From assembly GCA_019054805.1 (NCBI GenBank), contig JAHQIY010000004.1, forward strand, positions 2,542,001 to 2,606,000: 64,000 nt of DNA, written 5' to 3'. Each line of letters opens with the position of its first letter. Positions within the stretch are counted from its first letter, which is position 1. Origin of the DNA: Brachionus manjavacas (Eukaryota > Rotifera > Eurotatoria > Ploima > Brachionidae). Position numbers and translations under genes: made by a program. The notes below the pieces were generated by a model that was given only the letters and a program-made list of their open reading frames with translations, was not told where the DNA came from and did no database searches. Shown in pieces: positions 1-9,823 of this stretch.

Positions 1-1311
1 AGTCTAAAATCCAATCCTGGGTTATTTAATAGAACAATAATTCTTCAAGCAATAAAAGATTTAAATATTTCTTATCTTGAAACAGATGATATGGACTTTT
101 TGGCTTATTATGCCAATGGATTTAATTCGACTAAAAGTTTTTTTACTGTCTTTTCAATGAATACCAAATTTAATATTTTTGACTTGAAAAAAGGTTATTT
201 CAGCTGGAAATATGGAATGGGCTTAATAAAGAAATTTGAACAGTTTGATGAAAATACTTTTTTTCCTATTTTTTATCTTTGTGATTTTCTTGATTTTGTT
301 CAATTGACGCATCAAAGTTGGATTTATTTTAATGCTTTTTATTCGAAATTTGAATTTAAACATTCAAAAGAATACGAATTTATTTTAAATTCAATTAGAG
401 AATTAAAAGTTGATCATAGTTTTTCTAATTATTTTTCTGGTGAACTACAAAACTTTGACAGATTGGTCGAAATTTTTAAATTTGAAGCCACAAATTTTTC
501 TTTTAAAGAAGCTGAGTTTGATGAATATTTGCGTTTTATTAATAGTCTAAAAGAGAAGAAGCAAAAGATAATGCCATGCTTGATAGAAGATAATGATCAG
601 ACCAGTGTTTTTAATACAAATTGTATCTACTCAATATTTGATGAAATTTTAAGTGTTTTATTTGAAGAAGGAAAAACAGTAGAGCTTGTTTTTAGAGATA
701 AAAATTCTAAATTTGCTGAAAGAAGATTAGTTACCAAAAAACTTGATCGTTTAAATATTTCTGTTCTTTTAGAAGCAAAAGATGTTCCTGGAAATTTAAG
801 AACGCTTTTGGCAAGTTTATGTCTGCTAGAAAAAGAAAATAGTGGAATCACGATGCTTTTGAGAAATGCTATTATTATCAACATGATGCTGATTCATATT
901 AAAAGAGACAAAATCCTTGATTTATACTCCTCTAATGATTACAACGAAACAGATAAATACTTGGTTGAGAAGTATGAGGAAATATTAAAAAAAATAGACC
1001 AGACTAATTTTTCAAATACAACAATTAAGACAGTACATCTAATAAATAAATTTCAAGCTATCTTTTACATGATCAATGTTTTAAATAAACTAATAAATCC
1101 ATCAATGAATTCTATAACAGTAAATCTTGTTTTAAATGGATTTTTCGTAACCATGTATTTAAGTAATTTCAAAATACGAGAAGAAATTGATAAGATCATT
1201 AGTGAAAGCAAATTTTTATTTGAATGCAAAAATCATCTTTTATCTCTATTAACTAATGTTACAAATAATTATAATAATTTACTAATTGGACAGCTAAAAA
1301 TCAATGAATAA
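1..1311 (+). CDS. Unrecognised protein, 5' end cut by window edge
   Basis: The frame is open from base 1 to the TAA at 1309-1311, giving 436 codons. The first ATG is at 91, but 30 sense codons precede it without a stop, so the true start probably lies outside the window, directly or through an upstream exon. The product looks soluble and mostly helical, rich in Phe, Asn, Lys and Ile, with no signal peptide or convincing membrane span. A hydrophobic patch (AIIINMMLIHI) near residue 265 counted from Met91 is too short and mixed to be a clear membrane helix. I do not recognise any domain or catalytic motif. The long uninterrupted frame in such AT-rich DNA is the main reason to call it a gene. 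The next gene, a GPCR, is 1.8 kb away and looks unrelated. Confidence 0.6.
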   Translation, partial: SLKSNPGLFNRTIILQAIKDLNISYLETDDMDFLAYYANGFNSTKSFFTVFSMNTKFNIFDLKKGYFSWKYGMGLIKKFEQFDENTFFPIFYLCDFLDFVQLTHQSWIYFNAFYSKFEFKHSKEYEFILNSIRELKVDHSFSNYFSGELQNFDRLVEIFKFEATNFSFKEAEFDEYLRFINSLKEKKQKIMPCLIEDNDQTSVFNTNCIYSIFDEILSVLFEEGKTVELVFRDKNSKFAERRLVTKKLDRLNISVLLEAKDVPGNLRTLLASLCLLEKENSGITMLLRNAIIINMMLIHIKRDKILDLYSSNDYNETDKYLVEKYEEILKKIDQTNFSNTTIKTVHLINKFQAIFYMINVLNKLINPSMNSITVNLVLNGFFVTMYLSNFKIREEIDKIISESKFLFECKNHLLSLLTNVTNNYNNLLIGQLKINE

Positions 1312-2052
1312 GAAAAATTAATTTTTTTAACTTAGAAATATGCTTAATCTTTTTTGCATCTTCTGGACAATTTTTTTGATTTTAATAAAGTTAGATAAAA
1401 CAAAATTTCTGTTTCATAAGAAAAAATTACTTAATCTGGATAAAGTCGAACAGCGTCGAAAAATTCCTCTAGTTTATTAATGATATATCTTTATTTTGAG
1501 TAAAATTTCGGAACCACAAAATTTGATTAAAAAACTTCAAAATTTTTATTTTGTTTCCCTACTATTACGATTTTACATAAAATAATAATTAGCACAGGTA
1601 ATTGTTTGGGAAATGTAAAATTCAATAAAAAACTTCCATAATTTAATATTCAAATTGCAAATTTTTATTATTTATTAATAACTAAATTTATTTCTATTTG
1701 TGCAATTCCTTTAAAAAATATCATCATAAAATCAATTTAATATTTAATTTTTAAACAAAAATTACATCAGAATCAGCGTTTAATGAATAAGTCAATAAAT
1801 GAAACAAAAATTAATTATTATTAAATTTAAATTTGTTTTTAAAAAAGATAAATAAGATTTCTATGTTTTTTCTTTTTAAGAAAATTTTTTTATTAAAATT
1901 TGTTGAGACTTTTCGAAGAAAAATAACGAAATTGTCTTACAAATTATTTAAGCATAATATTTTTAATTTTTTTAAAAGATCGCAAAATTTTCTCTAAATG
2001 ATTGAGAACTAATCCAAAATTTTTTTAAATTCTCCAAAGCATTTTTAATTTT
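1312..2052. other. AT-rich spacer, nothing recognised
   Basis: This stretch holds poly-A/T runs and short degenerate repeats only. I see no coding frame, structured RNA or inverted repeat that I can support. Confidence 0.6.
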
Positions 2053-2410
2053 TCATTGTCGGGGTAAGTAAACGTTTTCTGCCTGAAACTTGATCAATAA
2101 ACGCATATTCACCGGTAGAGGTGCAGCATGTTTATTCTTTAAAAATACTTTTTTCTCATTGCCACCCAAAGTTGGAACAGCTTTTTCCAATAGTCGTTGC
2201 AATGCTCTTGCAAAATCAACTACCGTTTCCTCCGGTAATGGTGCACAATCAAGAAATTCTTGATGCATCGATTCAGCAGATTGAGAGCACCCAGTTATTA
2301 GAATCTCAAAAATTCTATCAGTGCTCGCTTTGTCTTCATCCTTCATTGCTTAGAGTCGCTTTACATGTTTACAACAAAGGTAAAATAGTCAATTTCTTCC
2401 CTTGGTCCCA
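2053..2410 (-). pseudogene. LTR-retrotransposon gag (capsid) fragment
   Basis: Read on the minus strand, 2346 to 2053 encodes 97 residues that include PEETVVDFARALQRLLEKA. This resembles the Retrotrans_gag pattern in which a proline-Glu-Glu/Ser segment leads into a helix of small Ala/Leu/Arg residues. Just upstream, at 2374-2410 in another minus frame, WDQGKKLTILPLL resembles the preceding gag block (W, then K-L-x-x-L-P-L). A stop and a frame change separate the two pieces, so the copy is dead. No protease, RT or LTR is adjacent. It is probably a relic of a Ty3/gypsy-like element, and the call rests only on residue pattern. Confidence 0.5.
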
Positions 2411-3142
2411 ATTAAACATAAAAGAATTCAGCTCAATTCAGCCACAACCATCATAACTCATAACACCAATGTTTTTATTGTCCATCTTCTAGGAACCAAA
2501 TAAACACATAAAATCAATTAAAAAACAGAGTTCAATCAAACACCGCTATCACCAAATGTAAACGTTTTGAACAGGCTTAGGATTAAATCAAAAAATGATT
2601 GAATACTTTTTTATTTCTCAAAACTTTTCTAAATTTCATAAGTTTAAATAGAGTTTATAAAAACGTTTTCTTACACGAGATTGGATTACTAAATCACTGA
2701 ATCAAAGATAAATATTTTATGAAAGAGAGAGAGAAAATACAATAAAGTTTCAATAGAAATTATTTCAAAATATTAAAGAATTATCGCAACACAAGTTTTC
2801 AAATACTTTTACACTATGAATTGCCAAATTCAACATTAAAAGGGGCTGACTATGATCACAAATTGATCCAAAATTTTTTATAGCTTTCAATAATTGAGTT
2901 TTTTGTAGCAGTTTTAATTTTTGATTTAAAAAATATGCTTTAATCAATTTTAGTTTATTTTACTTTCCTCTTATAATACCAATCTAAAGCGGAACCACTT
3001 GACAATTTAAATAACGCTTAAATCCTGCCTTTTTATTTAATTTTAACGAGATTTAAAAAAAAATCAGCTCTCATTTATTTAAAAGCTAACACTAAAATTC
3101 AAATTGATTTAAAAACAATTTGAAAATAAAACAACCAAAAAA
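2411..3142. other. AT-rich spacer upstream of the GPCR
   Basis: I see no convincing gene. A short GA-rich run lies near 2724-2735. The promoter of the following GPCR must lie here, but I cannot point to a specific site. Confidence 0.5.
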
Positions 3143-4123
3143 ATGAATATTACAAATTTGCCTTCTTTTGAATGGAGATACGAAATCAATCAAACTCTTC
3201 TTATAATAGCTTTTTTTACTCTAATGCCAACTGGAGTAGCTATGAACATAGTTCAAATTTTTGTCTACTTACGCCAAAAGTTTTCAAAAAATTCAATGTG
3301 TGTTTACCTAGTAGCTATCTCTTTAAACAACATACTTGTCCTGGTCTCAACAGCTCTAAGATTTGCTAATTCAATTAAAAAATTTGATTATGAAGAAAAC
3401 ACTGATATTGGATGCAGACTGGCTCAATTTTTTATCCGATTATTTTATCATGGTTGTTCATGGTTGAATTTTTTGTTTACATTGGATCGCTTGGTATTCA
3501 TTCTGTATCCAAATAGATTCAAAAAACTTAAAAAAAAATATTTTGTTTTGAAAATTCTTCTTTCAATGTATTCAATTTTATTTATTTTAAACTGTCCGAG
3601 TTTCTTTTTTACAAATGATCAAGTATTTAACAAAAATACAAATGAAACAATGCTTGTGTGTGTTGCTTCTCCTGTTTTGTCAATTTCAAGAGAAGCAGCA
3701 GCCCAGTTTTTTGGAATATATATTCCATTTTTTTTAATGTTTGCAACAAATGTAGTGCTCATTCAAAAAGTTGCCAAATCGAGAAAAAAGATCAGCTCAG
3801 TAAAAGACATGAATTTTGCTTTCACTTTAATTATTTCGAACATTTTATTTTTCATTTCATTCATACCTTTTTCAATCTTATTAATTGCTATAATGTTGAT
3901 GACAATTGATCCATCAATACCAATGGATCCGAACATTGGCTCAATTTTAGCCTTGTATGAAACTTGTGCATTCATTGTAGCTTGTTACAATTATTCATTG
4001 GGACTTGGAGTACAAATGCTGTTCAATAAACTGTTTCGAAAAGAGTTTATTAATATGCTTTGCGATTTTATAGCAATCGTGAGAAAAAATAAATTAGTTT
4101 CAACTTCATCAATCACAAAATAA
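3143..4123 (+). CDS. Rhodopsin-type G-protein-coupled receptor, single exon
   Basis: The 326-residue product starts at an ATG preceded by an A-rich leader (ACCAAAAAA). Seven hydrophobic segments lie at about 18-42, 52-76, 92-121, 134-153, 187-209, 224-252 and 267-291. Cys91 at the start of TM3 and Cys173 in loop 2 are placed for the usual disulfide. The TM3 end reads LDRLVFILYP, so DRL replaces the canonical DRY. TM7 lacks NPxxY (the aligned residues are GLGVQ) but is followed by the amphipathic helix 8 pattern NKLFRKEF. N-terminal N2 and N17 are possible glycosylation sites. It should be a plasma-membrane receptor signalling through a heterotrimeric G protein. The ligand cannot be told; small peptide receptors of this divergent type are common in invertebrates. 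The lack of introns contrasts with the ENT and PLA2 genes in this window. Confidence 0.85.
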   Translation: MNITNLPSFEWRYEINQTLLIIAFFTLMPTGVAMNIVQIFVYLRQKFSKNSMCVYLVAISLNNILVLVSTALRFANSIKKFDYEENTDIGCRLAQFFIRLFYHGCSWLNFLFTLDRLVFILYPNRFKKLKKKYFVLKILLSMYSILFILNCPSFFFTNDQVFNKNTNETMLVCVASPVLSISREAAAQFFGIYIPFFLMFATNVVLIQKVAKSRKKISSVKDMNFAFTLIISNILFFISFIPFSILLIAIMLMTIDPSIPMDPNIGSILALYETCAFIVACYNYSLGLGVQMLFNKLFRKEFINMLCDFIAIVRKNKLVSTSSITK

Positions 4124-4402
4124 ATTCAAAAAAAATTTTTTAAATTTTCAAATCTAACTAGGGTCGGGGGCAATTTAAATCCGAGAATAAAAAAATTCAA
4201 ATTCTCTATTTTTTATTTTTAAAAATATTTTAATTAAAAAAAACAACCTTGATAGTGTTTTACACTTATTTACAAAATAATTTTTAATATTTATTTGTAA
4301 AGCAGTAATTACTAAATAATTAAATCAAATTCATCTAAATTTACCAAAATTCACGTAATTTTACTTAAAATTAAGTGGAAAAAAAATCTTTATAATAAAA
4401 AA
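4124..4402. other. Short AT-rich spacer between GPCR and MULE element
   Basis: Homopolymer-rich DNA only, ending at the left terminal repeat of the MULE element. Confidence 0.5.
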
Positions 4403-4640
4403 TGGCTTGTATTTAACTGAGCATTAAAAAAATACTGAATGAGCATTAATTTTTTAGGGTATTAGCAGTAAATTAAAATCATTAATAAATCTCTAATTGA
4501 GCATTAATTTATCATTTATTTAGCATTTAATTAAATATAAACAAGCATTAATAAATTTAAACATTAACAATGAGAAAATTTTTTTTAGCATTATAAAACC
4601 AGTAAATGAGCATTAAATTTTTAACAAAGGAACATTAATA
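4403..4640. repeat. Left MULE terminus with GAGCATTAA subterminal array
   Basis: The outer 26 bp (4403-4428) form the terminal inverted repeat. Several further copies or variants of GAGCATTAA follow at irregular spacing up to about 4640, among them copies near 4440, 4498, 4548 and 4610. Arrays like this often serve as transposase binding sites, which is inference here. Confidence 0.75.
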
Positions 4641-4646
4641 AAACCA

Positions 4647-6480
4647 TTATTGTACTAATAAAGCACCTTTAGCTTTTGCAGGTCTGCCTCTTTTACGTTT
4701 GCTACCAATTTCGACATTTTTAGCCTCCGGAGGTGGTTTGCAATATTTCAATCTTATTGACACCCCGATGATATGTTTGCACATGTAATTTTTCAAAAAC
4801 TCCGGACAGCTGCAAGTACTTTTTCCAATCGTCGTTTCTTGGAATACAAACACACCATATACCAAATTGAACATTTTTGAATGTGTCAAATGAATTGAAT
4901 TTCGTATTGTCATATCGATGTAATTCTTTATCAGAAATCTTAATTACATCTTTAGCTGGTAAATAATACATTATTTCATTGTCAGTTTCTTTTTCAATCA
5001 CTTGTTTATTTAACTTTGCCCAATTGTAACCATTTGTCCAATCAGAAAGTTTTATTGTCGTATTTTGCTGAAAAACTTTTGCATTAACTGTGGATGGGTT
5101 TCGTTCAATTGACCATTTTTTTACAATCGAAAGTGCAACAACAGTGAATCTAGAAAGCACTAAACGATCACGGAGTGTATCTTCATCTTTAATTACACGA
5201 TTTGTTGCTTCAAGTGAATTATTTGTGCTTGGAGTAAATAGTTGCAATCCTTCGTACCAACCATCTTTTGTCATCAACCATTCACTTTGAAAGTATTGAA
5301 TAAAACTTGTTTCATTTTTCCACTTCTTCAAAAATAGCTGTGTTGCTGCTTGGAAAATAGTCTCATTTCTGGAAATTTGAAGTGTTTTAATATCTTCCAT
5401 CATTTCACGTTGAGAATCCTTGTCTTCCACTAATGAAAGCTTTTTATCAACACATCTTTTCATATGAGCCCAACACATCACCATATTTTTGTCATCGCCA
5501 AACACATTCGTAAAAGCATTTCTAATAGCTTTAGAGCCATCTGCAATCAAAATCAAGTTTTCTGTCTGAATTTCGAATCCACTCGAACTGGCACCTTGTT
5601 GAATACTTTTAAAAACAAATTCAAAATCTTTTTGTTTCTCATTAGAGCACACTGCGAAACCATAAGGATGAAAATGTTTATCCATATCTGTTGTACCAAC
5701 GATTAGACATGGAAAGCCTTGCCATATCAACTTATAAGTTGCATCTGCATGAAGTCTGTTTGAAATTGTTGTATTTGATAAAAGTCTTTTTGTTGTGATA
5801 AAAAATCTGAATTTTCTGCCTTCTTCATCTATATCTACATCATCATCAATTTCATCGTCATATATGATTTCATAATTTGATACCCATGCTGTGTCATCAT
5901 CATCAGGTATTGAATTGTATTGTTGACACCAAGCTTCAAGTCCCCCTAAACTTATAGTTGACGTACCATATTCTTTGTTTTTTAATAACGATAAATAATT
6001 CGCTAATTGCTGTTTTGTTGGTACTGGTAATGATTTTTCAGCTAAAATTTCCAGTATGCGCTTGGGTTTAATTTTCAATTTAAATAATTCACAGATCTCT
6101 TTTTTTGTCTCTTCTTTAATTCCTGTTGTTCGTCGATCTTCGTGGACATGATCATCATTTGTTGTAAACATACTAACATCATTACTATCGTTGTGATATA
6201 ACAAATGTATTGTTGCTGGACATTGTTTTGCACGTCTTTTCACTTGATTGCATCTATAATACACGCGTTGCCCTTTACTTGTATTGTTTGTCATCGAAAT
6301 ACTCCAAATGCCATCATTTTTGATTTTTTCCATTGCTTCGTTCTTGTTGTTAAATGTACATAATGGAGTCCATTTTCTTCTTGTTTGTTTGGATCTTTTT
6401 TTGACAATTTCTGTTTCCACATATTCTGTATCATCAGTATCTGTATCGCTTTCATATTGTGCTACTCGTTGACTTGCCAT
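4647..6480 (-). pseudogene. MULE transposase with zinc domain and SWIM finger, one frameshift
   Basis: From ATG at 6480 the frame runs 586 residues. An N-terminal FLYWCH/WRKY-like zinc domain shows C77, C87, H111 and H113. The MULE catalytic domain follows: D246 in LHADATYK, D314 in LIADGSKAIR, the CWAH motif at 336-339, and E424 in NNSLEATN. The same frame then leaves homology after DDWKK. A second minus frame (4913-4647) carries the SWIM finger C-S-C...C-K-H and a basic KRKRGRPAKAK tail. The two join naturally if one base is missing from the T5 run at 4820-4824 (A5 in the coding sense). The enzyme would cut and paste DNA in the nucleus. The break removes the SWIM finger from the main frame, so this copy is either freshly dead or an assembly slip in a homopolymer. 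It is otherwise full length. Confidence 0.85.
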
Positions 6481-6555
6481 TTTATGTATGACGTAAGTTT
6501 TTTCATCGTATTTGTATTATACAAAATGTACCGATACATAGTAAAAAGTACTTAA

Positions 6556-6839
6556 TGGTAGCACTGTTAAGCAATTAATGTTGTTTTTTTTTAAATTAAT
6601 GTAAATTTTTTTAAATTAATGTTAACTGCAAATTTATAATGTTCAAAAAATTTAATTAATGCAAGTTTGATATAATAAATGCACACTTAAAATAATAAAT
6701 GCATGTTTAAAATAATTATTGCTTGTTCAATATTATTAATGTTCTTTCAAAGAAATTAATGCTAAATATTATTATTGTTCAAATCAATTAAATTAATGCT
6801 CAAATCAACAAAATTAATGCTCATTTAAATATAAGTCAT
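6556..6839. repeat. Right MULE terminus with TTAATGCTCA subterminal array
   Basis: Complementary copies of the left-end motif (TTAATG, ATAAATGC, TTAATGCTCA) recur about every 20-30 bp. The last 26 bp (6814-6839) are the terminal inverted repeat matching 4403-4428. Confidence 0.75.
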
Positions 6840-8459
6840 AAAAAATCGATTGATTGAAATTTTTCTTGCTTGTTTTTTAATTTTTTTCATTCTACTGTCG
6901 ATTGTAGTTTATATCTAATTTTACGTAAAATACAGTTACCCTAGCACACTTTGAAATTCCACATTAATTATGGTCACTTTTTTTTATTGCAATTTTTTTG
7001 ACTAAAATTGTTTGTTTTTTTATTTTAATTTGAAAGACTCTAGAACTGATATTTTGATCAACCTTTAATTTTATTTATTTTTTGGACCTAAATTTGAGCA
7101 AATAAGCCGCCTCACCAACTTATTTTGAAGATTTTAATAAAAATAATAAAAAATTTTTTTTCTGGTTTAATAATTTTTTTATTTCCTAAAGTAAGATAAC
7201 ATAACGAGAGTTTAAAGTCAAAAATTTTTCTAATGGTTTAGCCATAAATTTTAAATGCATAAATTTCCATTGATGATTTTCTAAAAAAGTGAAATCGATA
7301 TCCATAATCAAATCTAATCTAAAAATTTAAATGAGCAGTGCTAATTAAAAATATAAGAACATACAATTAAAAGTTCTTTCTTTGTTTATCTTTATAACTC
7401 GTTTTAAAAAATGTATTGTAACTTCCCCTGTACCTCAGATCGTTTCTCTCTCTCTCTTTTTATCTTTATAGAAGAGACAGAGCCTGGGATACAGAGAGTC
7501 ATGTGTCCTGCATTCAATAATTACTTTGAGAGAAAAGGCTTAAAAATACACATAACTAAAAACATAACTTAAAACTTAAAACTGATGATTTTGAATTTTT
7601 TGTTTGATCACAAATTTTTTTCTCTGGTAAAGTAGTAAAATTTTTGGTCACTTAATATTTTTATTTTTTAACCTATGGTCACATATTTGAGTGATATCTT
7701 TGGTTCTTTTGTTCCAAACTAACCTAAATGACCAACAATATCTTTTATTATTAATATTCTTGTTCTTAAAATTCGAGTTAAAAAGAAAAAATTATTATCA
7801 AACGCAAAAAAGAAGGCAAAGTAAAATTTTTGTTCAATTTTTAAATTTGCAATTTTTTCTCAAAATTTCAAATGCGCAATTTAGACAGTTTTTCAACTTT
7901 TAAAGCTTTCAAAAGTAAAAAAAGCTTTAAAAAGAGCAAATTTAAAAATTGAACAAAAATTTTAATTTGCCAAAAACAAGGAAAATTTTGAAATAATTTT
8001 GAAATTTTTTTTAATCATTTTTATTTGAGTATTCCATAAACTTATAATTTACTAATCGTTTATAGTTAAGCGATAATTTATTTTAATGTGGTTATCCAAT
8101 TTTTTATAGGGATTTATTTTTTCTAATATTTTATTAATCTTCTCAAATAAAGATAAATTTCTGCAAAAAATTTCACTGAGATTTCTCATGCATTTTTCCA
8201 TTAAATTTCACTCTCTAAATAAAATTATTCCTTTTAATTATCTTAACTAATTAAATCCTAAAAAATAAAATTGAAATATCTAAATTTAATCATAATTTTC
8301 TAGTCTAAAATAAAAATTCTTCATATATAGTTTTGCTAAGCTTATCTTTTTTTATGAAAAAAAGGCAATTTTGAAATTAATTTATGTTACTAATATTATT
8401 TTATAAGATAGCTTTCAAAAAATTAACTTTTTATTAAATAAAGAAAATTAAATTTTTGA
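6840..8459. other. 1.6 kb non-coding spacer
   Basis: The spacer is AT-rich with a CT-rich run at about 7446-7460 and the 36-bp inverted repeat listed separately. The 70-residue open frame at 7691-7903 overlaps that inverted repeat and has no coding look. The promoter of the downstream DUF4139-like gene should be in the right-hand part. Confidence 0.5.
7815..7971. repeat. Fold-back element, 36-bp arms
   Basis: Arms 7815-7850 and 7936-7971 are inverted copies that match at 35 of 36 bases, starting GGCAAA and separated by 85 bp. It is short and non-coding, so a MITE-like relic or cruciform-forming repeat is the best reading. Confidence 0.7.
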
Positions 8460-9692
8460 ATGTTGAGCCCAAGCAAAATGACCGAGTCGGGAGCTAAACC
8501 TTCGCACACAATGATTCGCATTTACCCATCTTTTACCGAGATCAGACAAGATGTCGATGCCAAATCGCCTCATCAGATTTATATCCCACAGGATCTCTAC
8601 CATAGCATAATTAAAGGCAGCTTGAACCTAGAGGGAGTGGACTTAAAATCAATGGAATCTGTTCTGAGAGAAAATAATGTTGAAGGAAAAGAAATTCACG
8701 TATTCAAAAACAAAGAATTAAGAAAAGTTAAAATGATACGATCTAGGGATTCATTAGTACAAGATTTGAACACAAATCGATTCTACAATGTCGATAGGAG
8801 CCAGATTGAATATTCAGAAATACCAGAGGAAACAGGTACAGAGGTAACTTTTATTTTTGACAAAGAGGGTCCAGGAGTGCTCAGCTATTTGATGTCTGGC
8901 ATCAGTTGGAAGCCAAGGTATTCATTTAATGTAGAAGGCGACAACAATGCGTTTCAGGGTTGGGCAGACATAAGAAATGACACCATGAAAGAGTACTCGA
9001 TTGACAAGACCGAGTTGTTCGGCGGTGATGTATCAATTAGACAGCCGCGACATTTTCGAGCTCAGCCTATGATGCTTTATGGAAAAAGCTCTCGTGCATG
9101 CAACTCTGATGTTGCTGTTGAGTCAGAAGGTGAAGTGGCTGGCTTGTACATGTACTCGATCAAAAACGCGTATTCATTAGCTCCGAGAAGTACCTTTAGC
9201 TTACCATTTGCGGCACCAACCATTGAGATGAAAAAAGTTGCACTGATGAGAAGCTATTTTAATAATAAAAATAGCAAAGGTCAATCAGAAAGAGTGTATA
9301 AGATAAAGAGTAGTGAGTTTTTGCCAGCTGGTACAGTCACAGTTCGCGAAGATGGAAGAGTAGTTGGACAATCTATGATTGGTGATTTGAGCGCTGACGA
9401 ATTTGTAGACTTGAACGTAGGCTCAGATCCAGAGATTTCGTATGAAAGAGAAGTCAAAACCATTGTCCACAATAAAGACACCAGTCAGTATGAAGTTAGT
9501 GTCACGATCAAGAACCGAAAGCAAAGAAAAGTTTTCTATGAATTTAGTGAAAATTTTGGAGGCAGATTCGAACTTCAAATTGTTTCAGACAATGCTAAAA
9601 TTGAAAATGACCATGTCAAAACTGAAGGCGAATTGGACTCAAAAGAACAGGCATCAGTCAAATTTGGTGTCAAATTTTTTTATAAACATTAA
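8460..9692 (+). CDS. DUF4139-like conserved protein, single exon
   Basis: The 410-residue product begins at ATG 8460; a second ATG at 8478 is possible. It shows the pattern I associate with the DUF4139 (mucoidy-inhibitor-A-like) family: SYLMSGISWKPRY at 142-154, GWADIRNDT at 167-175, ELFGGDV at 185-191, SLPF at 247-250, FLPAGTVTVREDG at 287-299 and a late GDLSADEFVDLNVGSDPEI block. These proteins are beta-rich and of unknown biochemical role, and are known from bacteria and some invertebrates. There is no signal peptide or membrane span. The usual N-terminal coiled-coil half (DUF4140) is not evident, so the gene is short for the family. It has no intron and is clearly richer in G+C than its surroundings. 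A possible poly(A) signal AATAAA lies at 9704-9709. Transfer from bacteria is possible but unproven. Confidence 0.75.
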   Translation: MLSPSKMTESGAKPSHTMIRIYPSFTEIRQDVDAKSPHQIYIPQDLYHSIIKGSLNLEGVDLKSMESVLRENNVEGKEIHVFKNKELRKVKMIRSRDSLVQDLNTNRFYNVDRSQIEYSEIPEETGTEVTFIFDKEGPGVLSYLMSGISWKPRYSFNVEGDNNAFQGWADIRNDTMKEYSIDKTELFGGDVSIRQPRHFRAQPMMLYGKSSRACNSDVAVESEGEVAGLYMYSIKNAYSLAPRSTFSLPFAAPTIEMKKVALMRSYFNNKNSKGQSERVYKIKSSEFLPAGTVTVREDGRVVGQSMIGDLSADEFVDLNVGSDPEISYEREVKTIVHNKDTSQYEVSVTIKNRKQRKVFYEFSENFGGRFELQIVSDNAKIENDHVKTEGELDSKEQASVKFGVKFFYKH

Positions 9693-9823
9693 TTTTTTTA
9701 TTGAATAAATTGTCAAGCGTTAAAAAAGTTAAGCATACTTTATCCAATGATTAGATTTTGTAGAATAAATTTTTCAATATTAAAGTTTAAATTGAATACT
9801 GATAAATAAATTGTTTAAATTTT

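Larger units (their letters stand above)
4403..6839 (-). mobile_element. MULE (Mutator-like) DNA transposon, nearly intact
   Basis: The element is bounded by 26-bp inverted repeats, 4403-4428 and 6814-6839, that match at 23 of 26 positions by my alignment. Inside each end is an array of short motifs: TGAGCATTAA or AGCATTAA copies on the left and the complementary TTAATGCTCA-type copies on the right. The single gene runs on the minus strand and covers most of the 2.4 kb. Both flanks are A-rich, so I could not define the expected 8-10 bp target duplication. The terminal-repeat/transposase arrangement is typical of MULEs with subterminal binding-site arrays. Confidence 0.85.

Noticed and set aside
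2121..2456. 111-residue plus-strand frame
   Set aside because: Antisense to the gag-like fragment, which has the better motif support.
7691..7903. 70-residue plus-strand frame
   Set aside because: No protein-like composition, and it overlaps the inverted repeat.
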